A stretch of DNA of 64,000 nucleotides from Acidimangrovimonas pyrenivorans (GTDB taxonomy: Bacteria; Pseudomonadota; Alphaproteobacteria; Rhodobacterales; Rhodobacteraceae): contig NZ_JBHRSK010000007.1 of assembly GCF_042643245.1 (NCBI RefSeq), forward strand, positions 124,001 to 188,000, read 5' to 3'. Below the pieces are notes generated by a model. It worked only from the letters and a program-made list of their open reading frames with translations. It did no database searches and was not told the DNA's origin. Every line of letters starts with the position of its first letter. Positions within the stretch are counted from its first letter, which is position 1. The position numbers and the translations under genes were made by a program. This document shows positions 9,764 through 17,682 of this stretch, piece by piece.

Positions 9764-10212
9764 GCGTCCTGGATGCCGGGCGGCAGCCGGGGATCGCGCA
9801 GCGCCTGCAGCCGCAGCGCCGCGTGGCGGGCGAATTTCTGCATCATCACCTTGCGCCGCGCCCCGGCCAGTTTCGCCTCGGGCGCCATGCGCAGGATCTC
9901 GGCATCGTAGCTGTCGGCGATGATCAGCCCGCTATCGTCGGGCAACAGCTCGACCGGGAAGGCGTCGTCGACTGCCCAGAAGAACCGGTCGCACCATTCC
10001 AGATAGCCCTGCCACTTGCGGTCCGAGGTGAAGTCGGCCCGGCTCGACTTGCATTCGACGATCCAGATCTCGCCCTTCGGCCCCAGCGCCATCACGTCGA
10101 CCCGCAGCCCCGGTGTCGGCACCAGTTCGACCACGCTGACGAAGTCATGCGTCAGCAGGTGGCGGCAGACGCCGCGGGCGAGCAGCTGGCCGGGGGCGAG
10201 ATCGTCGGGCAT
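9760..10212 (-). CDS. mmcB: MmcB-family DNA repair protein
   Basis: 150 residues, full length for the alphaproteobacterial MmcB-like family. The core RVDVMALGPKGEIWIVECKSS has the D...ExK pattern of PD-(D/E)XK nuclease folds, followed by ADFTSDRKWQGYLEWCDRFFWAV and PDDSGLIIAD. In Caulobacter the MmcB protein takes part in repair of mitomycin-type damage; the molecular activity here is inferred. The N-terminal half (LLARGVCRHLLTHDFVSVVELVPT) also fits. Convergent with, and overlapping by 4 bases, the DUF6324-type gene. Confidence 0.85.
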   Translation of the reverse strand: MPDDLAPGQLLARGVCRHLLTHDFVSVVELVPTPGLRVDVMALGPKGEIWIVECKSSRADFTSDRKWQGYLEWCDRFFWAVDDAFPVELLPDDSGLIIADSYDAEILRMAPEAKLAGARRKVMMQKFARHAALRLQALRDPRLPPGIQDA

Positions 10213-10280
10213 GGCCAGACTATGAACAATCCATGAACATCTGTCCAGACCTCGCCGGACGGAGATGTGGCGGCCCGGGG

Positions 10281-10306
10281 GCTGCCCGGAGGCGCTGCCC
10301 GGAGGC
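10281..10306. repeat. Tandem 13-bp repeat
   Basis: GCTGCCCGGAGGC occurs twice head to tail in the 238-base gap upstream of mmcB. This gap otherwise holds no gene. Probably a small local duplication. Confidence 0.7.
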
Positions 10307-10413
10307 GCAACCCGTCGCCCCTGGTTGCTCGGACCAATGGCGCAACCGATGCGCCCGCCAAGGATACCTGCGTGAAGAGGAAAGGACGGAAACCGCGCCC
10401 CGCCCCTTCTTCT

Positions 10414-10440
10414 TTGCCAAAATACTCCCGCCGGAGGCCA
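10414..10440 (-). terminator. Probable terminator of the CcoN-like gene
   Basis: On the minus strand, a few bases after the stop codon, GCCTCCGGCGGGAGTATTTT forms a short hairpin (CTCC-GGCG-GGAG) followed by TATTTT. The AAAATACTCC core on the opposite strand resembles the dispersed downstream elements listed elsewhere, so this may be a divergent copy. Confidence 0.5.
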
Positions 10441-10450
10441 GCAGCCGGGC

Positions 10451-10816
10451 TCAGGCCCGGCTGCGCACGACCGTGAGCAGGAAGATCAGCATCGAGGCCA
10501 GAGTGACCAGCGCACCGGCGATCGCCATGCCCTCGGCGCCCGACTTGAGCGTCATCGCGATACCGGGCACCAGCAGCCAGACGCCCAGCGTCGCCACCGC
10601 GAAATGGAGCTTGGCCAGCCCGCTCTCGGCCGCATTGGGCACGAGGTGATAGAAGACGCCGAACAGCGCCATCGTCACCCAGCCGACGAGGTTGAGATGC
10701 GCGTGGGCCGGAGCCATCTGAAAGTCGTGGCGCATGCCCATCTCGATGCCCCAGGCCATGCCGAGGGTCACGTAGACCACGCCCGAAAAGAAAAACCAGA
10801 ATGAAATACCCTTCAT
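10451..10816 (-). CDS. Small membrane protein related to haem-copper (cbb3-type) oxidase subunit I
   Basis: 121 residues from the ATG preceded by AAGGGA (4-base spacing); an earlier in-frame ATG lacks such a site. About four transmembrane helices. The stretch PAHAHLNLVGWVTMALFGVFYH resembles the segment of CcoN/NorB-like subunit I proteins that bears a haem or copper-ligand histidine, but the protein is far too short to be an oxidase (about a quarter of CcoN). Such short relatives occur alone in Rhodobacteraceae; the role is unknown, perhaps haem binding or assembly. It is divergent from the 6S RNA gene. Confidence 0.6.
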   Translation of the reverse strand: MKGISFWFFFSGVVYVTLGMAWGIEMGMRHDFQMAPAHAHLNLVGWVTMALFGVFYHLVPNAAESGLAKLHFAVATLGVWLLVPGIAMTLKSGAEGMAIAGALVTLASMLIFLLTVVRSRA

Positions 10817-10907
10817 GTCCCTTCTCCCTTTGCCGGCGGTCACCTGCCGCCTTGGGCGAAAGGATAACATGCATTTCCCATTCAGCTATCAGGATTGCGG
10901 CCGCCCC

Positions 10908-10936
10908 TTGCCGGACGCTGCCGGTGCCTCTATCTA
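10908..10936 (+). promoter_or_regulatory. Promoter of the 6S RNA gene
   Basis: TTGCCG, 17 bases, TATCTA: a good sigma-70 pair placed so that transcription would begin around 10942, just before the predicted closing stem of the 6S RNA. Confidence 0.6.
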
Positions 10937-10941
10937 GGGTC

Positions 10942-11070
10942 GTGGCGGGTGCTGCTCCTCGCGTGCGAGGCCCTTTTCCAGTGGCCGATAAGCAAGTCCG
11001 AGGGAGCTGGCTCTGCCAGGATCGTGGTCCTGGTATCTGGCGCCCACCTGGTTAAACCAGGCTCTCGGGA
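10942..11070 (+). ncRNA. ssrS: Probable 6S RNA
   Basis: A gene-free, strongly structured stretch behind a good promoter. GGCGGGTGC near the 5' end can pair with GCGCCCACC near the 3' end (8 of 9 pairs) as a closing stem. The 5' strand then has a small hairpin (CCTCG-CGTG-CGAGG) and the tract GGCCCTTTTCCAGTGGCCGATA. This matches the layout of the E. coli 6S central bubble, where product RNA starts at a GCCGAT site about 44 bases from the 5' end; here the T of GCCGAT lies 48 bases from the assumed start. The 3' strand has CCAGGA-TCGTGG-TCCTGG, then a CCTGG-TTAAA-CCAGG hairpin. Exact ends are estimates. If correct, it binds the sigma-70 holoenzyme in stationary phase. Confidence 0.65.
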
Positions 11071-11174
11071 AAAAAACGCCTTCACGGTTGCTGCGGGCCC
11101 GCCACTTGCCCCCTTCCGATGCATCGCGACGCGCGGCGAGATCGCCTGCCGCGCATTGCGCGCCTCCGCCCGGA

Positions 11175-11207
11175 GCGCGTGAGAAACCCGCAAGGCGAGC
11201 GCCCGCC
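11175..11207 (+). repeat. Copy of the GCAGGGCGAGCGCC motif
   Basis: This stretch matches the minus strand of 38420-38450 at about 28 of 31 positions apart from a 2-base gap: GCGCGTGA, AAAC, then GCAAGGCGAGCGCCCGCC versus GCAGGGCGAGCGCCTGCC. It lies between the 6S RNA gene and the pntB terminator, in an interval that otherwise holds no gene. Confidence 0.55.
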
Positions 11208-11247
11208 GTTCCGAAGCAGACCAACTCATTCCGGCGACGTCGCCATG

Positions 11248-11280
11248 AAAAAGGGCGCGCCGATCCGCACCGGCGCGCCC
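11248..11280 (-). terminator. Rho-independent terminator of pntAB
   Basis: On the minus strand GGGCGCGCC and GGCGCGCCC form a perfect 9-bp stem (10-base loop) followed by TTTTT, 22 bases after the pntB stop codon. Confidence 0.9.
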
Positions 11281-11302
11281 CTGAACTTCCTGCCTGTCCG
11301 GC

Positions 11303-12736
11303 TCAGTCGATCAGGCCCAGCAGCTTGTCGACCGAAGCCCGGGCGTCGCCGTAGAACATGCGCGTGTTCTCCTTGTAGAACAGAGGGTTCTCGATGCCCG
11401 AATAGCCGGTGCCCTGGCCGCGCTTGGAGACGAAGACCTGCTTGGCCTTCCACACTTCCAGCACCGGCATGCCGGCGATCGGCGAGTTCGGATCCTCCTG
11501 CGCCGCCGGGTTGACGATGTCATTCGAGCCGATGACGATCACCACATCCGTGTTCGGGAAGTCGTCGTTGATCTCGTCCATCTCGAGCACGATGTCATAG
11601 GGCACCTTGGCCTCGGCCAGCAGCACGTTCATGTGCCCCGGCAGGCGGCCGGCGACCGGGTGGATGGCGAAGCGCACCTCCTTGCCCTTGGCGCGCAGCT
11701 TGCGGGTCAGTTCGCTGACCGCCTGCTGGGCCTGCGCCACCGCCATGCCGTAGCCCGGCACGATGATCACGCTGTCGGCCTCGTTCAGCGCGGTGGCCAC
11801 GCCCTCGGCGTCGATCGCCACCTGCTCGCCCTCGATCTCCATCGCCGGACCGGCTGCGCCGCCGAAGCCGCCGAGGATGACGCTGATGAAGCTGCGGTTC
11901 ATCGCCTTGCACATGATGTAGCTGAGGATCGCACCGGACGAGCCGACCAGCGCGCCGGTGACGATCAGCAGGTCGTTGCCGAGGCTGAAGCCGATGGCGG
12001 CGGCGGCCCAGCCCGAGTAGCTGTTCAGCATCGACACCACGACCGGCATGTCGGCGCCGCCGATGCCCATGATCAGGTGGTAGCCGATGAAGAAGGCCAA
12101 GAGCGTCATCAGGATCAGCGCCCAGGACCCGGCCCCGCCCAGGAACATCAGCAGCAGGATCACCGACAGCGCGGCGGCGCCGGCGTTCAGGACATGCCCG
12201 CCGGGCAGCTTCCTGGCGGCCGAGTTCACCTTGCCCGCCAGCTTGCCGAAGGCGATGATCGAGCCGGTGAAGGTGACGGCCCCGATGAAGACGCCGAGGA
12301 ACAACTCGACCCGCAGGATCGACAGCTCGACCGGCGTCTTGTGGGCGACGAGCGCGGCGAAGCCGGTCAGCGCGTGGCGCGCCTCGGGGCTCATCGCGGC
12401 GACGCGGGCGGCCTCGATATAGGCGTTGTAGCCGACGAAGACCGCGGCGAGGCCGACCAACGAGTGCATCGCCGCGACCAGCTGCGGCATCTCGGTCATC
12501 TGGACGCGCTTGGCGACGACCCAGCCGATGATCCCGCCGCCGGCGATCAGCGCCAGCGACAAGAGCCACAGGCCCGAACCGGGGCCGATCAGCGTGGCGA
12601 TGACGGCGAGCGCCATGCCCACCATCCCGTACCAGACCGCGCGCTTGGCGCTTTCCTGGCCCGACAGCCCGCCCAGCGACAGGATGAAGAGGACCGCGGC
12701 CACGACATAGGCGGCGGTGGAGAATCCGTATTCCAT
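11303..12736 (-). CDS. pntB: NAD(P) transhydrogenase subunit beta PntB
   Basis: 477 residues. Proton-translocating inner membrane subunit with the NADP(H)-binding domain. The N-terminal two thirds has about nine transmembrane helices (AVLFILSLGGLSGQESAKRA at the start, MHSLVGLAAVFVGYNAY, MGIGGADMPVVVSMLNSYSGWAAA). The C-terminal dIII domain has IIVPGYGMAVAQAQ (the NADP-binding GYGMAVAQ loop), HPVAGRLPGHMNVLLAEA and DVVIVIGSNDIVNPAA. Length is normal. It follows pntA by 13 bases and ends at a strong terminator. Confidence 0.97.
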   Translation of the reverse strand: MEYGFSTAAYVVAAVLFILSLGGLSGQESAKRAVWYGMVGMALAVIATLIGPGSGLWLLSLALIAGGGIIGWVVAKRVQMTEMPQLVAAMHSLVGLAAVFVGYNAYIEAARVAAMSPEARHALTGFAALVAHKTPVELSILRVELFLGVFIGAVTFTGSIIAFGKLAGKVNSAARKLPGGHVLNAGAAALSVILLLMFLGGAGSWALILMTLLAFFIGYHLIMGIGGADMPVVVSMLNSYSGWAAAAIGFSLGNDLLIVTGALVGSSGAILSYIMCKAMNRSFISVILGGFGGAAGPAMEIEGEQVAIDAEGVATALNEADSVIIVPGYGMAVAQAQQAVSELTRKLRAKGKEVRFAIHPVAGRLPGHMNVLLAEAKVPYDIVLEMDEINDDFPNTDVVIVIGSNDIVNPAAQEDPNSPIAGMPVLEVWKAKQVFVSKRGQGTGYSGIENPLFYKENTRMFYGDARASVDKLLGLID

Positions 12737-12749
12737 GCCCTCTTCCCCC

Positions 12750-14324
12750 TTACGACTTCTGGAACATGGCGAGCATCCGGCGCGTCACCAGGAAGCCGCC
12801 GAAGATGTTGATCCCGGCCATGAAGACCGAAAGCCCGCCGAGCACGATCACCAGCCAGGAACCCGAGCCGATCTGCAGCAGTGCGCCGAGGATGATGATC
12901 GACGAGATCGCGTTGGTCACCGCCATCAGCGGTGTGTGCAGGCTGTGGCTGACGTTCCAGATCACCTGGAAACCGACGAAGCAGGACAACACGAAGACGA
13001 TGAAATGCTGCATGAAGCTGGCCGGCGCGACAAGGCCGGCGCCCAGCAGCAGCACCGCGCCGATGGTCAGCAAAGTGACCTGGTTCTTGGTCTGCGCCTT
13101 GAAGGCGGCCACTTCCTGCGCCCGGATTTCCGCGGGCGTCAGTTCCTTGGCCTTCTCCTTCGGCTTCTGCGCCGCGATCGCCTTCACCTTGGGCGGCGGC
13201 GGCGGAAAGGTGATCTCGCCCTCGTAGGTTACCGTCGCGCCGCGGATGACGTCATCCTCCATGTTGTGGACAACCTGACCGTCCTTCTCGGGCGTCAGGT
13301 CGGTCATCATGTGGCGGATGTTGTTGGAATAGAGCGTCGAGGACTGGGCCGCCATCCGGCTCGGGAAGTCGGTGTAGCCGACGATGGTGACACCGTTGTC
13401 GCTGACCACTTTCTCGTCGGCCACGGTCAGGTCGCAGTTGCCGCCCTTCTCGGCGGCGAGGTCGACGACCACCGAGCCCGGCTTCATCGCCTCGACCATG
13501 TCCTTGAGCCACAGCTTCGGCGCGTCGCGGCCCGGGATCAGCGCCGTGGTGATGACGATGTCCATCTCCGGCGCCAGTTCGCGGAACTTCTCGAGCTGCT
13601 TCTCGCGGAACTCAGGGCTCGACGGGGCGGCATAGCCGCCGGTGGCGGCGCCGTCCTGGGCCTGTTCCTCGAAATCGAGGTAGACGAACTCGGCCCCCAT
13701 CGATTCGATCTGCTCGGCCACTTCCGGCCGGACGTCGAAGGCATAGGTGATCGCGCCCAGCGAGGTCGCGGTGCCGATCGCGGCCAGACCGGCGACACCG
13801 GCCCCGACAATCAGCACCTTCGCCGGCGGCACCTTGCCCGCCGCCGTCACCTGGCCGGTGAAGAAGCGGCCGAAATTGTTGCCGGCCTCGATCACCGCGC
13901 GGTAGCCGGCGATGTTGGCCATCGAGCTCAGCGCGTCCATCTTCTGGGCGCGCGAGATCCGCGGCACCATGTCCATGGCGATGACATTGGCGCCCTTGGC
14001 CTTGCACTGCTCGAGCAGGTCGGCGTTCTGGGCCGGCCAGAAGAAGGAGATCAGGGTCTGGCCCTTGCGCAGCCGCTTGGCCTCGACCGGCTCGGGCCCG
14101 CGCACCTTGGCGACGATGTCGCAGGCCTTCCACAGCGCCGCCGCGGTCTTGATCACCTCGACGCCGGCCTCCTGGTAGGCCTCGTCGGAAAAGCCCGCGG
14201 CCGCACCGGCCCCGGTTTCGATGGCACAGTCATAGCCCAGCTTCTGCAGCTGGAGCGCGGATTCTGGCGTCATCGCCACCCGCGCCTCGCCGGCTATGAT
14301 CTCCTTCGGAACCCCGATTTTCAC
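12750..14324 (-). CDS. pntA: NAD(P) transhydrogenase subunit alpha PntA
   Basis: 524 residues from a GTG start with GGAGG about 9 bases upstream; VKIGVPKEI is the usual N-terminus, and a longer in-frame version lies in the leader and is rejected. The NAD-binding domain has VLIVGAGVAGLAAIGTATSLGA and YTDFPSRMAAQSSTLYSNN. A Pro/Lys-rich linker (FPPPPPKVKAI, KPKEKAKELTPAEIRA) leads to a C-terminal membrane part with about four helices. This is the fused type, as in E. coli, not the split PntAA/PntAB of some alphaproteobacteria. With PntB it uses the proton gradient to make NADPH. Confidence 0.96.
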   Translation of the reverse strand: MKIGVPKEIIAGEARVAMTPESALQLQKLGYDCAIETGAGAAAGFSDEAYQEAGVEVIKTAAALWKACDIVAKVRGPEPVEAKRLRKGQTLISFFWPAQNADLLEQCKAKGANVIAMDMVPRISRAQKMDALSSMANIAGYRAVIEAGNNFGRFFTGQVTAAGKVPPAKVLIVGAGVAGLAAIGTATSLGAITYAFDVRPEVAEQIESMGAEFVYLDFEEQAQDGAATGGYAAPSSPEFREKQLEKFRELAPEMDIVITTALIPGRDAPKLWLKDMVEAMKPGSVVVDLAAEKGGNCDLTVADEKVVSDNGVTIVGYTDFPSRMAAQSSTLYSNNIRHMMTDLTPEKDGQVVHNMEDDVIRGATVTYEGEITFPPPPPKVKAIAAQKPKEKAKELTPAEIRAQEVAAFKAQTKNQVTLLTIGAVLLLGAGLVAPASFMQHFIVFVLSCFVGFQVIWNVSHSLHTPLMAVTNAISSIIILGALLQIGSGSWLVIVLGGLSVFMAGINIFGGFLVTRRMLAMFQKS

Positions 14325-14388
14325 TCTCTGTCCTCCGCGCAACGGTGTATGTCCAACACCCGGTCGAATGTATCCGAGCCGGTTTAAC

Positions 14389-14398
14389 ATTGCGCAAT
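14389..14398. promoter_or_regulatory. Palindrome in the pntA leader, possible operator
   Basis: ATTGCGCAAT is a perfect 10-bp palindrome in an AT-rich patch 65 bases upstream of pntA. A weak promoter TTGCGC-N17-GATACA overlaps it on the minus strand. Two GANTC sites lie further upstream (14466-14470 and 14476-14480). Confidence 0.3.
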
Positions 14399-14502
14399 AT
14401 TATTTCACAAGGCGAGATGCGGCGACGGGCTTGCATTCAGGTGCGACGTTTCGTGCACACCACGCGACTCGCGCGATTCATCCTGATAAATTCGGTCGGC
14501 TA

Positions 14503-14946
14503 CTAGAGCCAGCGCCGGGTCCGAGCCGCCCAGGCCTCGAAGGCGTCGCCGAAATGCGCCCGCAGCCGGGCTTCCTCGCCGCGGATGAAACGGTGCTGAA
14601 TCAGCGCCATGAAGATCGGCACCAGCGGCAGGGCGGCGGGGGCATCCCACCACAGGATCGCCCCGGTCAGCACCAGCGCGTCGCCGAGGTAGATCGGGTT
14701 GCGCGACAGCCGGAAGATGCCGCCGGTGACCAGTGCCGAGGGGTCGCGGCGCGGGATGAAGGTGGTGCGAAGCAGCACCATCTGCGCGGCGGCCAGCCCC
14801 ATCAGCGCCACCCCAGCGGCAACCAGCGCGCCGCCGAGCCAGCGCCCGGCGACACCGAACAGCGGCAGCGGCAGCCATTGCCCGATTCCCCAGGCCAGCG
14901 CCAGGAACAGCAACAGCCACAGCGGCGGTATCTCGATCCGGTCCAT
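14503..14946 (-). CDS. Isoprenylcysteine/phospholipid methyltransferase-like membrane protein
   Basis: 147 residues from the ATG with GGGAGG about 6 bases upstream (a longer in-frame start lacks it). Four to five hydrophobic helices, then the PEMT/ICMT signature: GGIFRLSRNPIYLGDALVLTG and near the C-terminus RGEEARLRAHFGDAFEAWAARTRRW. Relatives methylate lipids or unknown small substrates using SAM at the membrane; the substrate here is not evident. It lies divergent from kynU. Confidence 0.82.
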   Translation of the reverse strand: MDRIEIPPLWLLLFLALAWGIGQWLPLPLFGVAGRWLGGALVAAGVALMGLAAAQMVLLRTTFIPRRDPSALVTGGIFRLSRNPIYLGDALVLTGAILWWDAPAALPLVPIFMALIQHRFIRGEEARLRAHFGDAFEAWAARTRRWL

Positions 14947-15135
14947 GCCGTCCTCCCAGGCCCCTCGCCGGCCGATCATCGCCAGCCGGGCGCCGGGCGC
15001 AAGCCCCCGGATGTCGCGACCGGCACGGATTTACCTTAAGCTTGAAGAATTTTCTGAATCGGGTACCACCCGACCTGGCCCCCGGCTTGACGCCGATGCC
15101 GCGCGAGGCCACAGCAGATGGAACAGGAGAATGCC

Positions 15136-16329
15136 ATGACCGATTTCGCCAGGACCAAGTCGATGTTCCACCTGCCCGAGGGGGTGATCTACCTCGACGG
15201 CAACTCGCTCGGGCCCCTGCCGAAGGCCGCCACCGCCCGGGTAGCGCGCACGGTGCAGGACGAATGGGGCGAGATGCTGATCACCGGCTGGAACAAGGCC
15301 GGCTGGATGGCGCTACCCAGCAGCACCGGCGACCGCATCGCCCGCCTGATCGGCGCGGCCCCGGGCACCGTGGTGATGGGCGACACCCTGTCGATCAAGG
15401 TCTACCAGGCGCTGGCCTCGGCGCTCGAGATGAACCCCGAGCGGCGGGTGATCCTGTCGGATACCGGCAACTTCCCCTCCGACCTCTACATCGCTGACGG
15501 CTTGGTGCGGACGCTGGGCGACGGCTACGAGCTGCGCACGGTGGCGCCGGAGGAGGTGCTGGAAGCGATCGACGCCACCGTGGCGGTGACGCTGATCACC
15601 GAGGTCGACTACCGCACCGGCCGCCGCCACGACATGAAGGCGATCACCGAGAAGGCCCATGCCGCCGGCGCGATCGCGGTCTGGGACCTGGCCCATTCCG
15701 CCGGCGCCGTGCCGGTCGACCTCGCCGGTTGCGACGTCGATTTCGCCGTCGGCTGCACCTACAAGTATCTCAATTCCGGCCCCGGCGGCCCGGCCTTCAT
15801 CTATGTCGCGCCGAAACACGCCGAGACCGCGCGCCCGGCCCTGTCCGGCTGGCTCGGCCACGAGGCGCCCTTCGCCTTCGATCTCGACTACCGCCCCGGC
15901 CGCGGCATCGAGCGGATGCGCGTCGGCACCCCGCCGATCCTGCAGCTCGCCGCGCTCGACGCGTCGCTCGACATCTGGGACCTGGCCGACATGGCCGATG
16001 TCCGCGCCAAGTCCATCGAGCTGACCCAGCTCTTCATCGAGCTGGTCGAGGCCGCCTGCCCCGCGCTCGCGCTCGCCAGCCCGCGCGACCCGGCGATCCG
16101 CGGCAGCCAGGTCAGCTTCCGCCACGCGCAGGGCTACGCCATCATGCAGGCGCTGATCGCCCGCGGCGTGATCGGCGATTTCCGCGCCCCCGACATCCTG
16201 CGCTTCGGCTTCACCCCGCTCTATATCGGCGAGGAGGAGGTGCGCGGCGCCGTCGCCATCCTCAAGGAGATCATGGACGGCAACCTCTGGGACCGGCCGG
16301 AATACAAGACCCGCGCCCGCGTCACCTGA
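15136..16329 (+). CDS. kynU: Kynureninase
   Basis: 397 residues. PLP enzyme cleaving kynurenine (or hydroxykynurenine) to anthranilate plus alanine. The PLP lysine is K210 in GCTYKYLNSGPGGPAFIYV; YLDGNSLGPLP at the N-terminus and VWDLAHSAGAVPVDL are family hallmarks; the end has LRFGFTPLYIGEEEV. The internal ATG (MTDFARTK) is chosen because AGGAG lies 7 bases before it. No kynA or kynB is in the window, so the rest of tryptophan catabolism must be elsewhere. Confidence 0.95.
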   Translation: MTDFARTKSMFHLPEGVIYLDGNSLGPLPKAATARVARTVQDEWGEMLITGWNKAGWMALPSSTGDRIARLIGAAPGTVVMGDTLSIKVYQALASALEMNPERRVILSDTGNFPSDLYIADGLVRTLGDGYELRTVAPEEVLEAIDATVAVTLITEVDYRTGRRHDMKAITEKAHAAGAIAVWDLAHSAGAVPVDLAGCDVDFAVGCTYKYLNSGPGGPAFIYVAPKHAETARPALSGWLGHEAPFAFDLDYRPGRGIERMRVGTPPILQLAALDASLDIWDLADMADVRAKSIELTQLFIELVEAACPALALASPRDPAIRGSQVSFRHAQGYAIMQALIARGVIGDFRAPDILRFGFTPLYIGEEEVRGAVAILKEIMDGNLWDRPEYKTRARVT

Positions 16330-16358
16330 CCGGCCGCGTCGCCTGACAGGAGGCCCCG

Positions 16359-16835
16359 ATGGAACTGCGCCGCTTCCATAGCGCCGACGCCCCCGCCTGC
16401 GCCGCGCTGTTCCACCGTGCCGTCCACGAGGGCGCGGCGGAGCATTACAGCCCCGCGCAACGTGCGGCCTGGGCACCCTATGCGACCCCGCCGCGAGAGG
16501 CGCTCGACCGCCTCGCCGCGCGCCTGTCCGAGGAACTCACCTGGGTCGCCGAAGAGGAAGGCGCGCTCGAAGGCTTCATGTCGCTGCGCATCGACGGCTA
16601 TCTCGACATGGCCTTCGTCGCCCCGGAGCGCCGGCGCACCGGCCTCGCCGGCCAGCTCTACGACAAGATCGAGGCCGAGGCCCGTGCCCTCGGCCTCATC
16701 CGGCTGACCACCGAGGCCAGCCACCTCGCCCGGCCCTTCTTCCTCAAGCGCGGCTGGCAGGTCGACGCCGCGCAACAGGTCGAACGCCAAAGCGTCCTGA
16801 TCCCCAACTTCCGGATGTCGAAGGCGCTCTCCTAG
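16359..16835 (+). CDS. GNAT-family N-acetyltransferase
   Basis: 158 residues. AFVAPERRRTGLAGQLYDKIE holds the acetyl-CoA RxxGxA/G loop, preceded by LEGFMSLRIDGYLDMAFV and followed by TEASHLARPFFLKRGW. It resembles YafP-like acetyltransferases. AGGAGG lies 7 bases upstream and the gene starts 29 bases after kynU, so it is probably cotranscribed. Substrate unknown. Confidence 0.88.
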   Translation: MELRRFHSADAPACAALFHRAVHEGAAEHYSPAQRAAWAPYATPPREALDRLAARLSEELTWVAEEEGALEGFMSLRIDGYLDMAFVAPERRRTGLAGQLYDKIEAEARALGLIRLTTEASHLARPFFLKRGWQVDAAQQVERQSVLIPNFRMSKALS

Positions 16836-16840
16836 CCCTC

Positions 16841-16931
16841 ACTTTCTGCTCGAAAATATCCTCGGGGGGGCCGGGGGGCAGACAGCCCCCCGGGCGGGGG
16901 GACCGGGGGGCAGCCGCCCCCCGCGCCCGCC
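16841..16931 (+). repeat. Dispersed downstream element, copy B
   Basis: Six bases after the GNAT stop: TTTCTGCTC, then GAAAATATCCTCGGGGG, then a GGGGGGC-AGACA-GCCCCCC hairpin and a second GC-rich hairpin GGGGGGC-AGCC-GCCCCCC. Shares its core with the copies at 19250, 26838, 42828 and 60713. It also fills the gap to the convergent D-lyxose isomerase gene. This copy lacks the TTCGCGCC/GGCGCGAA hairpin. Confidence 0.8.
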
Positions 16932-17615
16932 TCACAGCATCCGGTCGTAATCGCTGACCAGCAGATGGGTCGGCGCGACATCCTCCTCGATCTCGGCGAA
17001 ACGGCCGATCGGCTCGCGGAAGATGTTGTCGGTGATGTCGTCGTTGACGGTCGAGACCTCGCCGATCAGCACGTCGCCGCCCTCGCCCCAGAAGGCGTGC
17101 CAGTCGCCCGGCATCAGGGTCACGCTCTCGCCCGGGGCCAGCTTCAGCACCTCGCCGGGGCCGAACTCCCGGTCGATGCCGTCGCAGCGCACCTTGCCGC
17201 CGGCCGCCGCGTCGAACCGTCCGCCACTGTCCGAGCCGTAAAGCTCGACCGCCAGCGTGGCGCCGCCGCGGTTGATGATATCTTCCGCCTTGATCACGTG
17301 GGTATGCATCGGCGACAGCTGATCCTGGCGCGAAATCAGCAGCTTCTCGGCATAGCACATGCCCCGGCCGCGGCTCAGGTCGGCCAGCTCGCCATTGCGC
17401 AGGGTGAACAGGAACAGCCCCATCTCGTCGAACTTGCCGGCGCCGTAATCGGTGATGTCCCAGCCCATGCGCGACGAGACCAGCCGCGACGCCTCCTCCT
17501 TGCGGGCGCGGAATTCCTCGGGCGTCCAGTAGGCGAAGGGCGGCAGGGCGAAGCCGAAGCCGCGGATGAAGGCATCGGCCTCGGCCATGATCTCGTTGAT
17601 GCGTGAGCGTTTCAT
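16932..17615 (-). CDS. D-lyxose ketol-isomerase (cupin type)
   Basis: 227 residues. Converts D-lyxose to D-xylulose (and often mannose to fructose) with a metal-bound cupin. KRSRINEIMAEADAFIRGFGF at the start, SPMHTHVIKAEDIINRGG with the two metal histidines and a glutamate, and LMPGDWHAFWGEGG with the third histidine match the YdaE/lyxose isomerase family. ATG chosen with AGGAGG about 7 bases upstream; the extended frame is rejected. No sugar transporter or kinase is adjacent, so the physiological sugar is unclear. Confidence 0.88.
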   Translation of the reverse strand: MKRSRINEIMAEADAFIRGFGFALPPFAYWTPEEFRARKEEASRLVSSRMGWDITDYGAGKFDEMGLFLFTLRNGELADLSRGRGMCYAEKLLISRQDQLSPMHTHVIKAEDIINRGGATLAVELYGSDSGGRFDAAAGGKVRCDGIDREFGPGEVLKLAPGESVTLMPGDWHAFWGEGGDVLIGEVSTVNDDITDNIFREPIGRFAEIEEDVAPTHLLVSDYDRML

Positions 17616-17682
17616 GCGGGTCCTCCTGATCGCCGCCCCTTCATGTCGCAAGCGGCCCCCGGTCGCAACCCGTCGCGCGGGC

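Noticed and set aside
11070..11078. Run of seven A on the plus strand after the 6S candidate, as a terminator of a minus-strand gene
   Set aside because: No stable hairpin lies directly before the T run on the minus strand, and the pntAB terminator at 11248-11280 is upstream of it and sufficient.
16861..16931. Extreme G/C runs after the GNAT gene as sequencing artefact
   Set aside because: They form paired hairpins and fit the repeated downstream element found at other places, so they are probably genuine.
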